Origin: Mytilus galloprovincialis
Taxonomy: Eukaryota > Mollusca > Bivalvia > Mytilida > Mytilidae
Length of the DNA stretch: 64,000 nt
Assembly: GCF_965363235.1 (NCBI RefSeq)
Contig: NC_134849.1
Location: 20,300,863-20,364,862, forward strand
Direction: 5' to 3'
The notes under the pieces are model-generated. The model was not told where the DNA came from. It did no database searches and worked only from the letters and a program-made list of their open reading frames with translations. The translations under genes and the position numbers were made by a program. Positions 44,831 to 56,809 of the stretch are shown here, piece by piece; position 1 is the stretch's first letter, and every line of letters starts with the position of its first letter.

Positions 44831-45835
44831 TAGTAATGTTGCCATTATTTTTACAAAGCACACACTTTCTCAGTAAAGTAAAACATAAGTAGAATATAAT
44901 TACAAGGGTATATAAAAATAGTATCAACACTGTAAAATACCCTCGTCACGTCGAAATAAACTATCAAAAGAAACACAATTGCACGAAGCGAAACAAGGGA
45001 AAAAACTGTAATACAAACAAAAGGACACACAAAACCTCAGTACGCATTATCTATAAGTAATCTTCATTTTTTTCTAGTAGAACCTGAACGTTGAATTCTT
45101 TGATACAAGTCTCTGACTAAACCCTGCCTCATTAGTTTTGTTTTACCTTAACCATGTTAACAATCTTGAAGTTATCTAAATTTTGCGTGGCAGCTGCAAG
45201 CTCTCGAATTTCGTATGAGTAAATAAAATGTACTTCATGCGCAGATGAAGTTGGTTAATTAGTGCATAGGTCAGGAAATGTATTTTTCAAAAGTAAAATC
45301 GTCTCGTTTTTCATAGATTCAAGGTGACTAATGTTTTTAAATTCGTGGTGAATATATAAAAATGCGAATAAGTATGTCTATGGGTATATTAATAAGTTCC
45401 TGTCAGAAAGTTTGGATTGTTAACATGATTATTGGAAAGAAGAATTTTAGGTAAACATTATGTTCGCTCCGCTTGTTTTTGAATTTTTGTCAGATATTCA
45501 GAATCCTCTGGTTTTGTCCATCGAGTTCCCAATAAAACAAAAACTTTTCTTTCCATAATTTTATTACATGTAGTTTTAAAAGCCATATTTGAAATGATTA
45601 TAAAATCCTTGATATTTTTCCATTATTTTGCAAGAAAAAAGGTGCCAATGTTAAATGAAAGAAAAATCTAGAGAGAAATAGTTCCCGCCAAATTTCAATG
45701 ATTAATATCTCGAAAACAAGCACTCTGACCCTCAATTTTTTTCTGCTTTTTAGTTCCTTTTTTTGACATACTATCAATATATATACATATAGTTTTTTAA
45801 AAAGTTTGTTATTTTAAAACAGAGTAACGAACATC

Positions 45836-46150
45836 CTTATGAAGATGTGGTATGAGTGCCAATGAGAGAACTCTCAATCCAAGTCACAAGCTGTAAACGT
45901 AAACCATTATCACTCAAAGTACAGTCTTCAACATTGAGTGTTTACTCCAACCGAACAGCAAACTATTAAAAGAGCCCAAACATTGCAAGCGTAAATCCTT
46001 TCAAACGGGAAATCCAACAGTCTAATCTGTATAAAAAACGATCAACGGGAAACACTTATAAACTGTATCAACAAACGACAATTACTGAAAATCAAATTCC
46101 TGTTTTAGAACAGGTGCAAACAAATGCCGCGGATATACCTGTATGTAAAA
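45836..46150 (+). repeat. Interspersed repeat, 'gtgccaatgagagaactctc' member (unit 2)
   Basis: Contains 'gatgtggtatgagtgccaat', 'gtcttcaacattgagt' and 'caggtgcaaacaaatgccgc'. The matching unit 3 copy is 55703-56010 and is clearly more diverged than the DNA just upstream. Confidence 0.75.
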
Positions 46151-46322
46151 TTAACTGATCAAGCTTCGTGAAGGAACTTCCACTTAGACGAAAGCAAGGA
46201 GAGGATGAAGAAAAGAGAATTTACGTTGTTTAATTTTTCATCTTTTTATTTATCAGAAGAGGGTTAACAAATGAAATTGTAATTTTAGATTTTCTGCATG
46301 TTTGCACATACATTATTACAGA

Positions 46323-46616
46323 TAAACTCATCATAGATACCAGGACTAAATTTTGTATATACGCCAGACGCGCGTTTCGTCTACAAAAGACTCATCAGTG
46401 ACGCTCGAATCCAAAAAAGTTAAAAAGGTCAAATAAAATACGAAGTTTAAGAGCATTGAGTACCAAAATTCCTAAAAGTTTTGCCAAATCCAGCTTAGGT
46501 AATCTATGCTTGAGGTAGAAAAGCCTTAGTATAATGTTTTTCAAAAATTCAAAATTTTGTAAAAAATTAATTTATAATTATAACCATATCAATGATAATT
46601 CATGTCAGCACAAAAA
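46323..46616 (-). mobile_element. 294-bp hammerhead-bearing insertion, empty in unit 3
   Basis: Unit 3 at about 56180 reads 'cattattacagagatatcta' without a break; unit 2 has 294 bp more between ATTAC-AGA and AGA-GATATC. This gives a 3-bp target duplication AGA, short enough to be chance. The insert carries a complete hammerhead core on the minus strand and no coding frame. It resembles a monomeric retrozyme-like element. Confidence 0.8.
46361..46404 (-). ncRNA. Type I hammerhead ribozyme motif (intact core), minus strand
   Basis: Reading down from 46404: stem I GCGTCA, core CTGATGA, stem II GTC/GAC with loop TTTTGTA, core GAAA, minimal stem III, cleavage C (46367), stem I 3' strand TGGCGT. 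It differs from the 30.8-kb copy only in one stem II loop base. Confidence 0.86.
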
Positions 46617-46979
46617 AGAGATATCTATACTTTTAGCTGTCACAGGAAAGAATATTTAAAAAAGCAATATTTAACTAAAGTAATCATGTCAATTACTTCT
46701 TTTCAACTTTTGATTCTCGTTAACTATATTTAATATGTATATCATACTTTCAGAAAATGCATAATATATTTGCATTCAAGTAGATTTAAGAGCATACTTG
46801 ACCAGCTAATGACATATTTAACAAACTCATATTTTTATCTGTAAATGAGGAAGTTTTCTAAAATGTTCTGCCTCAAAATTTCAGAATCAGTATACAATAC
46901 ACCATCTTTTCAGTGCAGACATATTTCAAAATTATTATAAAATGGAACTTAAAAACCGTAAACATTATAGGAAAATATT

Positions 46980-47237
46980 ACCCTGATCACTGAAGTAAAA
47001 GAAAAGTTGTTAACTTTGATAGTTCCGCGCTCTCTTACAGTCGGTGTCCTCCTGACGTAAAAGGATGATTTGAGTGTGCGGAATATAAACACTGCATTAT
47101 TCGGGTTAGACATTTCGAGGATTATTGACTCAGCATATGTTCTTAAATATAACTGTATTACATGATTAGTTCCGTAAAAAGTGCGAACAAGGTGCTTAAA
47201 ATTAAAATTTCCTTTTCTCTGCGTTATTACAGCTACA
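46980..47237 (+). promoter_or_regulatory. Proximal 5' flank of receptor 2
   Basis: Shares TTCCGCGCTCTCTTACAGTC, CTGACGTAAAAGG, AATATAA (47082-47088) and ATTATTCGGGTTA with receptor 3; receptor 1 has a TATATAAG instead. It ends in TTCTCTGCGTTATTACAG, acceptor-like, five bases before the start codon. A core promoter near 47.08 kb is inference. Confidence 0.4.
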
Positions 47238-49730
47238 ATGAATATTTTAAGGATAGGTTACTTAGCGTCGTTATTCCTCATAAATAAAAGTCTGTCTGCA
47301 AAGTGTACAACAACCAGAACCGGAAATGACGTGAGTACAGATTGCCATGGAAAAGGTTTCCGGTATGTGCCTAGAAATATTCCTAACGATACTACATATT
47401 TGGACCTGTCTGCCAATGAGTTGTCCGTTATATCTAACTTCGCGTTTTCAAGACTAAAACATGTTTCTAGTTTGAAGTTATCATCGGCTCAGATATCAGC
47501 TATCGAGTCAAACGCGTTTTCTGGATTAGTTAAACTGACTTCTTTGGACCTGCGCAATAACACTCTTGATATCCATTCTTTACCGGAGACTGTTTTTGAT
47601 TCATTATCTTTTTTGAGGATTTTAGATTTATCACAGAATAACTTCCGGTATTATCCTGAGAAAGTTTTAGAAAAATTATCTAACTTAGAGAGATTATCAA
47701 TCAATGGTTTAAACGACCAAACTTTTGGAAACGGTTTTCGTTCTCTACGTAAATTAACATATCTGAATTTTGAACCTTGTACGATTACCAGAATGGACAA
47801 CAACACATTTGATGTTTTTGAGAACATACAATTGAAGGAATTGATTTTTCAATGTAAGATAAGGTACGTGGAACCAGGCGCTCTCAACCCATTTCAGTCA
47901 ATAGAAAGACTCGATATTTCAAAGAACTTTAATGTGCGGATATCGTACCTGCTGCAATTACTTAACGGTCTTATGGACAGAAATGTAACATCAATAGACT
48001 TTAGCTACAATTTCAGAACTATCCCAGCCTCTGACGTATTATTGGCGTCACAGTTTGCAATGATTGGTGCAGTCTGCGTAAAAGAAGTCGATTTGACTCG
48101 TAACCAAATAATATCGATACAGTCAGGAGGAATAAATCTAATGAAACATAAAAATTGCTTAGAAAAACTTATTCTCAAAGAGAATAGTATATGGGGTGAC
48201 AGGAGTATTGCCATAGAAATGGTTAAACTGGTTAACCTTCGTTGGTTAGATATTTCGAATCAGGCAACGATACACGTCAAAACGAATGCTTACAAAAACA
48301 AAACTTGTTTACGTCGTTTAGATATGACAGATACAAACTATTCCTCTGACAGATTAACGTTTGTATTCCAACTACCACGTAATCTGCAATATATCGACGC
48401 ATCATATTTGGGCGTAAAAGGTACTGGTCTAAATAATATAAATTTCACAAATGCTGGTAAATTAGATTTCTTAAATCTAGCTGGTAATAAATTCAAAGAT
48501 TGTCTTGGACATTTCCATGGACTGTCACATTTACAAACACTGGACATATCGGATTTTAATTGTAGTGAGCTTGATCTAAAGATGATCAGTTTTATGCCTT
48601 ACCTCAAAACACTAATTAGCAGAAGAACACATTTAAATGTCGGATTACAAAACGATGTTAATGGTGAATTTCTAAAACAATTATTTGGGCTAAAACTGAT
48701 TGATTTCTCAGAAAATGACTTTGTTACGTTTAATAAACACATGTTTGTATCGCAATATCGTTCCCTCATTTCATTGGATTTATCAAAAAACAAATTTTCA
48801 AAATTTCCAATTCAAATCAGCAAATTTTCAACTTTAAAGAAATTAAGTCTCGTTCAAAATCGAATTGCTTTTCTGCAGAAATCTGATATGAATCAATTGG
48901 AGAACTACCAACGTGATAAACATATCAACTTTGAGCTTCTTTTGAATGACAATAATTTCGTTTGCAATTGTGATTCGATCGATTTTGTGAGATGGCTCCA
49001 GGAAACAAAAGTTACACTAGATAAAAACCGCAATTACTCGTGTGTGTATATTGATAACAGCAAGAAAACAACAGTTTATGCATACACGCATCTTGAATTC
49101 ATTGAGAGTAAATGCCTCAGTAAGATATGGCTTACCATTACAATAATTCTTGTGGTGGTTTTTCTTCTACTTTTCACAGCTAGTTCCTTAGCCTACAAAT
49201 ATAGAATAACTCTACATTTTTGGTACCTTCATATCCGCCGAAAGTACCGCCATTACACAGCACTGGAAGGAGATTCTAATGAGTACAAGTATAATGCATT
49301 CGTTGCTTATTGTACTGCAGATGGAGAATGGGTTTGTGGGTCTCTCGTTAATTATTTGGAAAAGATAAATGGTTTGTCATTATGTTTACACGACAGAGAT
49401 TTTGCAGCTGGCAGGCTCATAATGGATAATATCATAGACGCCATTTTTGAAAGCAAAAAAGTGGTCCTTGTTATCAGTGAAGAATTCCTAAAAAGTTCAT
49501 GGTGTGAATTCGAACTTGATATGGCGAGAATGAAAATGTTTCAAGACAACAGAGATATGTTGGTCGTTGTTCTGTTGGACAAACTTTCTCCTTCACAAAT
49601 GCCAATTTCCTTACAGAGAATCTGGAACAAAGTGACATGCCTAGAAGTTGATGAAATATTCTATACAAATCAAAATGGCAATTTTGAACATTTATTCTGG
49701 AAAAGATTATATGAAGCAGTCGTGATGTGA
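47238..49730 (+). CDS. Toll-like receptor, copy 2 (830 aa)
   Basis: Same layout as the 33.3-kb receptor: signal peptide 1 to about 22, leucine-rich repeats, single C-terminal cysteine cap, membrane segment about 630-653, TIR about 683-829 with box 2 HDRDFAAG. The frame stays open 57 bases further up, but that part has no ATG start and would place 19 polar and basic residues before the signal peptide, so ATG 47238 is chosen. By eye about 41 of 830 residues differ from copy 3, most of them in the ectodomain. Two AATAAA signals follow at 49786 and 49808, shared with copy 3. Distinct features: N not K before EYKYNAF, G in TADGEW. Ligand unknown; it probably acts beside its neighbours as one of a set of diversified receptors. 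Confidence 0.96.
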   Translation: MNILRIGYLASLFLINKSLSAKCTTTRTGNDVSTDCHGKGFRYVPRNIPNDTTYLDLSANELSVISNFAFSRLKHVSSLKLSSAQISAIESNAFSGLVKLTSLDLRNNTLDIHSLPETVFDSLSFLRILDLSQNNFRYYPEKVLEKLSNLERLSINGLNDQTFGNGFRSLRKLTYLNFEPCTITRMDNNTFDVFENIQLKELIFQCKIRYVEPGALNPFQSIERLDISKNFNVRISYLLQLLNGLMDRNVTSIDFSYNFRTIPASDVLLASQFAMIGAVCVKEVDLTRNQIISIQSGGINLMKHKNCLEKLILKENSIWGDRSIAIEMVKLVNLRWLDISNQATIHVKTNAYKNKTCLRRLDMTDTNYSSDRLTFVFQLPRNLQYIDASYLGVKGTGLNNINFTNAGKLDFLNLAGNKFKDCLGHFHGLSHLQTLDISDFNCSELDLKMISFMPYLKTLISRRTHLNVGLQNDVNGEFLKQLFGLKLIDFSENDFVTFNKHMFVSQYRSLISLDLSKNKFSKFPIQISKFSTLKKLSLVQNRIAFLQKSDMNQLENYQRDKHINFELLLNDNNFVCNCDSIDFVRWLQETKVTLDKNRNYSCVYIDNSKKTTVYAYTHLEFIESKCLSKIWLTITIILVVVFLLLFTASSLAYKYRITLHFWYLHIRRKYRHYTALEGDSNEYKYNAFVAYCTADGEWVCGSLVNYLEKINGLSLCLHDRDFAAGRLIMDNIIDAIFESKKVVLVISEEFLKSSWCEFELDMARMKMFQDNRDMLVVVLLDKLSPSQMPISLQRIWNKVTCLEVDEIFYTNQNGNFEHLFWKRLYEAVVM

Positions 49731-49785
49731 TGTAAATGGAAATTTAAATGTTGATTTTAATATGACGTGCTTCTTTCGCTTTGTG

Positions 49786-49813
49786 AATAAACCCATTCTC
49801 TAAATCCAATAAA
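49786..49813 (+). terminator. Polyadenylation signals of receptor 2
   Basis: AATAAA at 49786-49791 and 49808-49813, within 85 bases of the stop. Confidence 0.55.
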
Positions 49814-50168
49814 ATTTGTTTGCACATGCGTATATTGACTACAGCAGAATAATGAATTTTATCAAATTGGCATGCATTTAATATATTTCATTAACTTAAA
49901 ACATTTCCAAACTCTTAAAGGATGCACATGTTGTTCTTATTCATTTATTATGACTGTAATGTGTTGCAAATGAAAATTGACATATTTGACCTAAATACGA
50001 CAGCCGTTCATGCTGGCTGTTCAAACTCCTCCCTCTGAAAAATCACATTGTCAGTCGTTTGTTTTTTACAATAAAAAAGTAGGTTCATGGAAGAGCTTAC
50101 ATAAACACTGTATATTTATATGTATTCATCGGAAATAGATATTACCTTAATTGTGCTATTCAGAATCG

Positions 50169-50328
50169 AAATAATTGATGCAAGCAATACGTTATTGTTG
50201 TTTTAACATGGTTAGGCATTATATTCGTGTTATTTTGGTCCTCACTATCGCTCGGGCAAAAATAATCACAATTATAATGCCTACCCATGTTAAAACTACA
50301 ATAAAGTATAGCTTGCATCCATTATTTC
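50169..50328. mobile_element. Hairpin element, 160 bp (3' of receptor 2)
   Basis: Arms contain 'gatgcaagcaatac', 'gttttaacatggttaggcat' on the left and their inverse on the right. The loop is CCTCACTATCGCTCGGGC. A copy at 59741-59904 follows receptor 3. Confidence 0.85.
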
Positions 50329-50349
50329 TTAATCAATAATAATGTTTTC

Positions 50350-51130
50350 GGTAGCTATTTCCTTTGCAATTTTCAAATTGTCAAGGTTCCCTTGAACGTG
50401 ACTTGATTAGTCCTTATTTAAATTTTCGGCTGGAATTAAGCTTACATTTATTGATCTGTCCATCTCTTTTCCAAATAGCAAGTAGAAGGGAGAAAATTGT
50501 GATGTTGCTGACAGACTCATTTAGAATGCCATTAGACTCCTGACAATAGCTGTAAAATAATACTTATGTTGCATGGCAAGTAAGTTTTATCATCGACCAA
50601 GTGTCCTATTTCATGGTATGCTGTCATTAGATAAGATAACATACTACAAGGATAGGCGAGTTGTTTATTAAAACGATCATATTTCTGTTTAACTCTGTGT
50701 TGTAAATGTTCTTCAAAGTTTTAACTGAATACTATAATATCGTCAACATACACTATTAAATACAATTTGATAATTTAACCCGTTAAGTACTTGTGGAAGA
50801 AGGTGTTGGAAACTTGCTGGTGCTGAAGCTTTTCCGAATGTCATTCTTGTCCACTGGTTTACTCCTTCTGGTGTTACAAATGCGCTTTATGAGCTGTTTC
50901 GGGAACCATGCCAATACCCATTCATTATATCGAAAGTACTTAAGATACCTAATGAGTCGTGGTAAAGATACATTGTTTGGCAGGCGATAATCACAACAAA
51001 AGCATAGCTGTCCTCCTTTCTTCTTGCACATTATCACTGGTGATGCACAATCTCTGTTAGATTCTTTGATGATACCATGATGTAGCATCTCATCTATCTG
51101 TTTGTTCATGTCTCCTTATTAGAGTGTTGA
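50350..51130 (-). mobile_element. Fossil Ty3/gypsy-type LTR retroelement pieces (unit 3)
   Basis: Paralogous to the 40325-41150 piece. The reverse transcriptase fragment (about 50783-51109) has a family-typical stretch resembling a hinge 'GIIKES...ASP' and a DYR motif; an integrase tail lies at about 50400-50580. Broken in several places. Confidence 0.72.
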
Positions 51131-52327
51131 TAAATAAATAGGGATTTTGAATATTTACGTCATAGACAGATAAAGAAGACATGATTTGTGCAATGCCAAA
51201 AATAAATGTATCGACAGGGAGTAGGACAGTTAGGAGTTTACTTCTTTATAGATGAAAATGAACATTTGTGTGTCTCTATACATCCCATTTGAAAAGAATA
51301 CAAATTTAAATGTTACATAGGCCAACCGTTTGACGTTCTATCTAGTATACTTTATTTTCAGGTAAAAATATTTTTAAAAAAATCATTAAAGGGTAAAAAC
51401 TATTAAAAAAAATGACTGAAGATTTCGGCCATTTTGCCTTTTTTGTAGAATTTGTCTTGCTGCTCATATGTATTGTTTAAAGTTTCTCAACCTTTAAATT
51501 TTCAGGATAAAAGGCAAACATAACCTATAAACTTCTATTTTATCTCGTCTGCTTTCCTTTATTTTCTGCTCCATAATTCTATATTCTAAAGATCCAACAA
51601 ACTAGAGACTGAAATAGAACCTGTGTCAAAACCTGTATCTTCATCATCATTACAGAGGTTTAACTCTCATTCGTCATAACTCGGCCGATTCCGTAAGGAG
51701 AGTAGCGGAGTCATCCGAGAATTGCCGATTGGGTGTACTCTATTTTTGAGTTAACTAACACTTTCAGTTTCAGTCATTTGAAATATTTTTAGATTTTATC
51801 CTGCTGATATTATTCCCATTTTTACAGTCTCTTTAAAAGGTTTCAGGACATTATCCAAAAAATCCATAAGCATGTCATTAAAATGCAAACACACTAATCG
51901 ACTGAAGGTTTTGGTCATTTGACTGATTTGTAGATCTTGTTTTGCTCATTTGTGCTATTTATAGTTTTTATTTATCTCTTACATTTTCTAAGATAATACT
52001 AGTAACCAAATATATGGGGTAGGAAAATCGTCAAGGGGCAATAAATCAATTAACAAATCGACTAAAGATTTCGGCCATTTGGATTCTTTTAGAACATGTC
52101 TTGCTAATCGTTTGTGCTATTTTAAAAAGTTTCTATTAGTCATTTTCAGATTTTCAAGATAACAGGCAAATCTAGGGGGAATAGGAAAATAATAATTAAA
52201 GAGCAAAAACCTCAATAAGGAGTTGAATAACATTTAGAATACTGATTCATTTGTAAACATTTTCATGCTGATCTTTTTGATTTAAAAGTTTAGATCTATC
52301 TTTTATAGATGTTATGATATAAAGTAA
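51131..52327. other. Non-coding part of unit 3, mirrors 41.15-42.35 kb
   Basis: Holds the CpG-rich block at about 51672-51735. No gene seen. Confidence 0.5.
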
Positions 52328-53406
52328 CTAGACGCTCACTTCGGTTCATGTGCATATTTAAAAAGGGAACACATTATAGACAAAAAAGAAATTCATGACA
52401 AAATTCTCTGTTTTATGGGGATGATGACATTTTTGTAAATCTGAACATTATTGCTATTTACAATCATTTCTATGTATAATGTCTTTAGCCCAGTAGTTTT
52501 ACAGAAAAAGATTTGATGAGAAATTGTGAAAAATTGACTTTAAAGGGCAGTAACATTTTAAGGGGTCAATTGAAAGTTTTGATCATGTAGATTTATATGT
52601 AGATCTTACTTTGCTTAATAATTTTGCTCATTACAGTATATCTCTACCTATTATAATAAGATAATAACGAAAAACTTCAAAATGTCCCTAAACTTACAAA
52701 TATTCATGAGCAGCAACCCAACAAGCGGTTTTCTGAAAATGTAAATTCATATAGATCTTCATCAAATAAACGTTTGACACCATGCCAGTTTTGCGCTAAA
52801 TGCTTTTGTTTCAGAGATATAATCCAAAAACTGCATTTTATCCCATGTTCTATTGTTAGCCATGTTGGCCATCTTGGTTAATGACCGGTTCGTTGGATAC
52901 GTTTTAAGCAAGATATCATAAGGATGATTCAGGCCATTTTGGTTTTATTTGGCCCAGTAGTTTCAGAGGTGAAGACTTTTATAAAGATTAAGAAAATTTA
53001 AGAAAAATTGTGAAAAATGTACATTAAAGAGCAATAACTCTTTATGAGGTCAATACACAATTTTGGTTATGTTGATTTATTTGTAGATCTCACTGTGCTA
53101 CCAATTCAGCTGTTTACAGTTTATCTCTATCTATTGTAATATTTAAGATAATAACCAAAAACTTCAAAATTTCGTTAAAATTACAAAGTCATGGGCAGCA
53201 ACCCAACAAAGGGTTGTCTGATGCGTCTGAAAATTTCAGGGCAACTATAAATGTTGACCTAATGAACAAATTCACTCCATGTCAGATTTGCTCTAAATGC
53301 TTTAGTTTCGGAGATATAGGTCAAAAACTGCAAGTTATTTTTCAGATAAGTGTTAAAGTTAATGGACGAAATTCTCACTTGGCGCTTTATACCAGGTGAC
53401 TTAAAA
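52328..53406 (+). repeat. Dispersed repeat, unit 3 copy with an internal deletion
   Basis: Matches 42350-43540 but lacks about 126 bp after 'aactgcaagttattttt'. A 61-codon frame across the junction is a by-product, not a gene. Confidence 0.8.
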
Positions 53407-53570
53407 CAAAAAATTAGGTAAAAATCGTCATTAATTGCAATAGTTAAAATAAGGAACTAACAGAACTGAAATAAGATATATTCGTAAGAAATGTCATTAT
53501 TTGGCGGCAAGGACTTATTCCGTACAATAATTTAAGAAAATCAAAAATAGAAGAAGAACTTCATTTACAG

Positions 53571-53821
53571 CCGATTGCATTGAGCGTGTAAGTAACGGTA
53601 ATATATTTGGTTAGCTTTGATTGCTAGCTGAACCGCAAAGTTATTGTAAGGTAAACTTTCCTTCTTTAAGAGTAGACTAATCTATCTGTCTGTAGGACTC
53701 AGCTACTTCGAAAGGAGGGTAGCATTATAGTATACTTTACCTAGTAATGACTTCACCGTTCAGCTAGCAATCAAGCTAACCAAAGATATTACCTTTACTT
53801 ACACATCCAATGCATCCGATG
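53571..53821. mobile_element. Hairpin element (unit 3)
   Basis: Copy of the 43703-43955 element, near-identical. Confidence 0.8.
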
Positions 53822-54086
53822 ATACCATATTTCTGCGAAAAACGCGTGTTATATTTCAATTTATCAGGTTAAATAATAACGTGATCTTGCATTGAGGTAC
53901 TTGTTGATACCCAAGATTTATGTGATCTCAACTCGTTAGTTAAAGCAACATTCAACTACAATTGCAGTCTTTATAAAGGTATATTTTTTTTAATTCACTT
54001 TAGAATTGTAAGAAAAATATGTTTAACGATAAGTAAATGTTATTTTGAAAATGCATTCAATGCGATCCGAAAAGAAAATATTTAAG

Positions 54087-54245
54087 AAATAATTCATGGC
54101 AGCCGTAGATTTGTTTTCATTTAACCATTGGTTGGGCATTTATATTCGATTATTTCACCCTGAGTGTTAGCGAGGGGTAAAATACAAATATAAATGCCCA
54201 ACCCATGGTTAAATGAAAACATATCTTCGGCTGCCATGAACTATT
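54087..54245. mobile_element. Hairpin element (unit 3)
   Basis: Copy of the 44220-44378 element, near-identical, with the same GAGTGTTAGCGAG loop. Confidence 0.85.
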
Positions 54246-54429
54246 TCGATTCTAATAGGACAAATTCGGTAATTTTGTTAACCGTGAAAGCCCTATACAT
54301 ACTATACTGTTTTGGCTGTTCCGTTTTACCCAATTTTCATAATATTAGTAGAGATTTTACCATGAAAAATAAATTAAAATGGACAGATTTTGTTATGTGA
54401 ACTGGGGGTTTTGATGTAAAAAATTGAAA

Positions 54430-54700
54430 TATCTGGTAGCATAAATAAGTTGGTCAGAACCTTGCCACTAATGGCATGCCACAAAACCAGGTTCAACCCA
54501 CCATTTTTTTCTTAAAATGCCCTGTACCAGGTCAGGAAAATGGCCATTGTTATATTATAGTTACTTTCTGTGTGTGTTACATTTTAATGTTGTGTTTCTG
54601 TTCGTAGTTCTCTTATATTTGACACGTTTCTTTCAGTTTTAGTTTGTAACCAGGATTTGTTTTTTCTCTATCGATTTATGAATTTCGAAGTGCGGTTTAG
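54430..54700 (-). repeat. Interspersed repeat (unit 3)
   Basis: Paralogous to 44580-44830. One short segment differs ('ccctgtaccaggtcagg' here, 'cccatagccaagtcagg' in unit 2), a cluster of changes in otherwise almost identical DNA. Confidence 0.65.
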
Positions 54701-55702
54701 TTATGTTGCCTTTATTTTTACAAAGCACACACTTTCTCAGTAAAGTAAAACATAAGTAGAATATAATTACAAGGGTATATAAAAATAGTACCAACACTGT
54801 AAAATACCCTCGTCACGTCGAAATAAACTATCAAAAGAAACACAATTGCACGAAGCGAAACAAGGGAAAAAACTGTAATACAAACAAAAGGACACACAAA
54901 ACCTCATTACGCATTATCTATAAGTAATCTTCATTTTTTTCTAGTAGAACCTGAACGTTGAATTCTTTTATACAAGTCTCTGACTAAACCCTGCCTCATT
55001 AGTTTTGTTTTACCTTAACCATGTTAACAATCTTGAAGTTATCTAAATTTTGCGTGGCAGCTGCAAGCTCTCGAATTTCGTATGAGTAAATAAAATGTAC
55101 TTCATGCGCAGATGAAGATGGTTAATTAGTGCATAGGTCAGGAAATGTATTTTTCAAAAGTAAAATCGTCTCGTTTTTCATAGATTCAAGGTGACTAATG
55201 TTTTTAAATTCGTGGTGAATATATAAAAATGCGAATAAGTATGTCTATGGGTATATTAATAAGTTCCTGTCAGAAAGTTTGGATTGTTAACATGATTAAT
55301 GGAAAGAAGAATTTTAGGTAAACATTATGTTCGCTCCGCTTGTTTTTGAATTTTTGTCAGATATTCAGAATCCTCTGGTTTTGTCCATCGAGTTCCCAAT
55401 AAAACAAAAACTTTTCTTTCCATAATTTTATTACATGTAGTTTTAAAAGCCATATTTGAAATGATTATAAAATCCTTGATATTTTTCCATTATTTTGCAA
55501 GAAAAAAGGTGCCAATGTTAAATGAAAGAAAAATCTAGAGAGAAATAGTTCCCGCCAAATTTCAATGATTAATATCTCGAAAACAAGCACTCTGACCCTC
55601 AATTTTTTTCTGCTTTTTAGTTCCTTTTTTTGACATACTATCAATATATATACATATAGTTTTTGAAAATTTGTTATTTTGAAACAGAGTAACGAACATC
55701 CT

Positions 55703-56010
55703 TAAGAAGATGTGGTATGAGTGCCAATGAGTAACTCTCAATCCAAGTCACAAGCTGTAAACGTCAACCATTATATAAGTCAAAGTACGGTCTTCAACAT
55801 TGAGTCTTCGCTCATACAGAACAGCAAGCTATTAAAAGAGCCCCAAAATTACAACCGTAAATCCTTTCAAACGGGAAAACCAACAGTCTAATCTGTATAA
55901 AAAACATCAACGGGAAACACTTATAAACTGCATCAACAAACGACAATTACTGAAAATCAAATTCCTGTTTAGAACAGGTGCAAACAAATGCCGCAGATAT
56001 ACCTGTATGT
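55703..56010 (+). repeat. Interspersed repeat, 'gtgccaatgagtaactctc' member (unit 3)
   Basis: Paralogous to 45836-46150, with many small differences from it. Confidence 0.75.
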
Positions 56011-56559
56011 AAAATTAACTGATCAAGCTTCGTGAAGGAACTTCGACTTAGACGAAAGCAAGGAGAGGGAGAAGAAAATAGGGTTTTTGTTGTTTATTTT
56101 TTCTTTCACAGAAAAGGGTTAACAAATAAAATTTTAATTTTAGATTTTGCTGAATGTTTGTGCACATACATTATTACAGAGATATCTATACTTTTAGCTG
56201 TCACAGGAAAGAAAATCTCAAAAAAGCAATATTTAACTAAAGTAATTATGTCAATTAATTCTTTTCAACTTTTGATTCTCGTTAACTATATTTAATATTT
56301 ATATCATACTTTCAGAAAATGTATAATATATTTGCATTCAAGTAGATTTAAGAGCATACTTGACCAGCTAATGACATCTGTATCTATATTTAACAAACTA
56401 ATATTTTTATCTGTAAATGAGGAAGTTTTCTAAAATGTTCTATCTCAAAATTTCAGAATCAGTATACAATAAACCTTCTTTTCAGTGCAGACATATTTCA
56501 AAATTATTATAAAATGGAACTTAAAAACCGTAAACATTATAGGAAAATATTACCCTGAT

Positions 56560-56809
56560 CACTGAAGTAAAAGGAAAGTTGTAAACTTGGATAGTTCCGC
56601 GCTCTCTTACAGTCGGTGTCCTCCTGACGTAAAAGGGTGATTTGAGTGAGCGGAATATAAGGACTGGATTATTCGGGTTAGAAATTCCGAGGATTATTGA
56701 CTCAGCATATGTACGTAAATATCACTGTATTGAATGATAAGTTCCGTAAATAGTGAGAACAAGGTGCTCAAAAATTAAATTTCCATTTCTCTGTGTTACT
56801 ACAGCTACA
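56560..56809 (+). promoter_or_regulatory. Proximal 5' flank of receptor 3
   Basis: Same blocks as for receptor 2: CTGACGTAAAAGG, AATATAAG (56654-56661), ATTATTCGGGTTA, and an acceptor-like TTCTCTGTGTTACTACAG right before the start codon. Confidence 0.4.

Larger units (their letters stand above)
40317..50342 (+). repeat. Segmental duplication, unit 2 (about 10.0 kb)
   Basis: The order of parts is fossil retroelement, CpG-rich block, 1.2-kb dispersed repeat, two hairpin elements, a long shared 5' flank, receptor 2, a shared 3' flank and a third hairpin. Unit 3 (50343-59921) has the same order with high identity. The main difference is the 294-bp insertion at 46323 that unit 3 lacks. Confidence 0.93.

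Noticed and set aside
47181-47237. 849-codon versions of receptors 2 and 3 starting 57 bases upstream
   Set aside because: The upstream start is not ATG, it would put a basic peptide before the signal sequence, and an acceptor-like site lies between. The ATG at 47238 (56810 in copy 3) is preferred.
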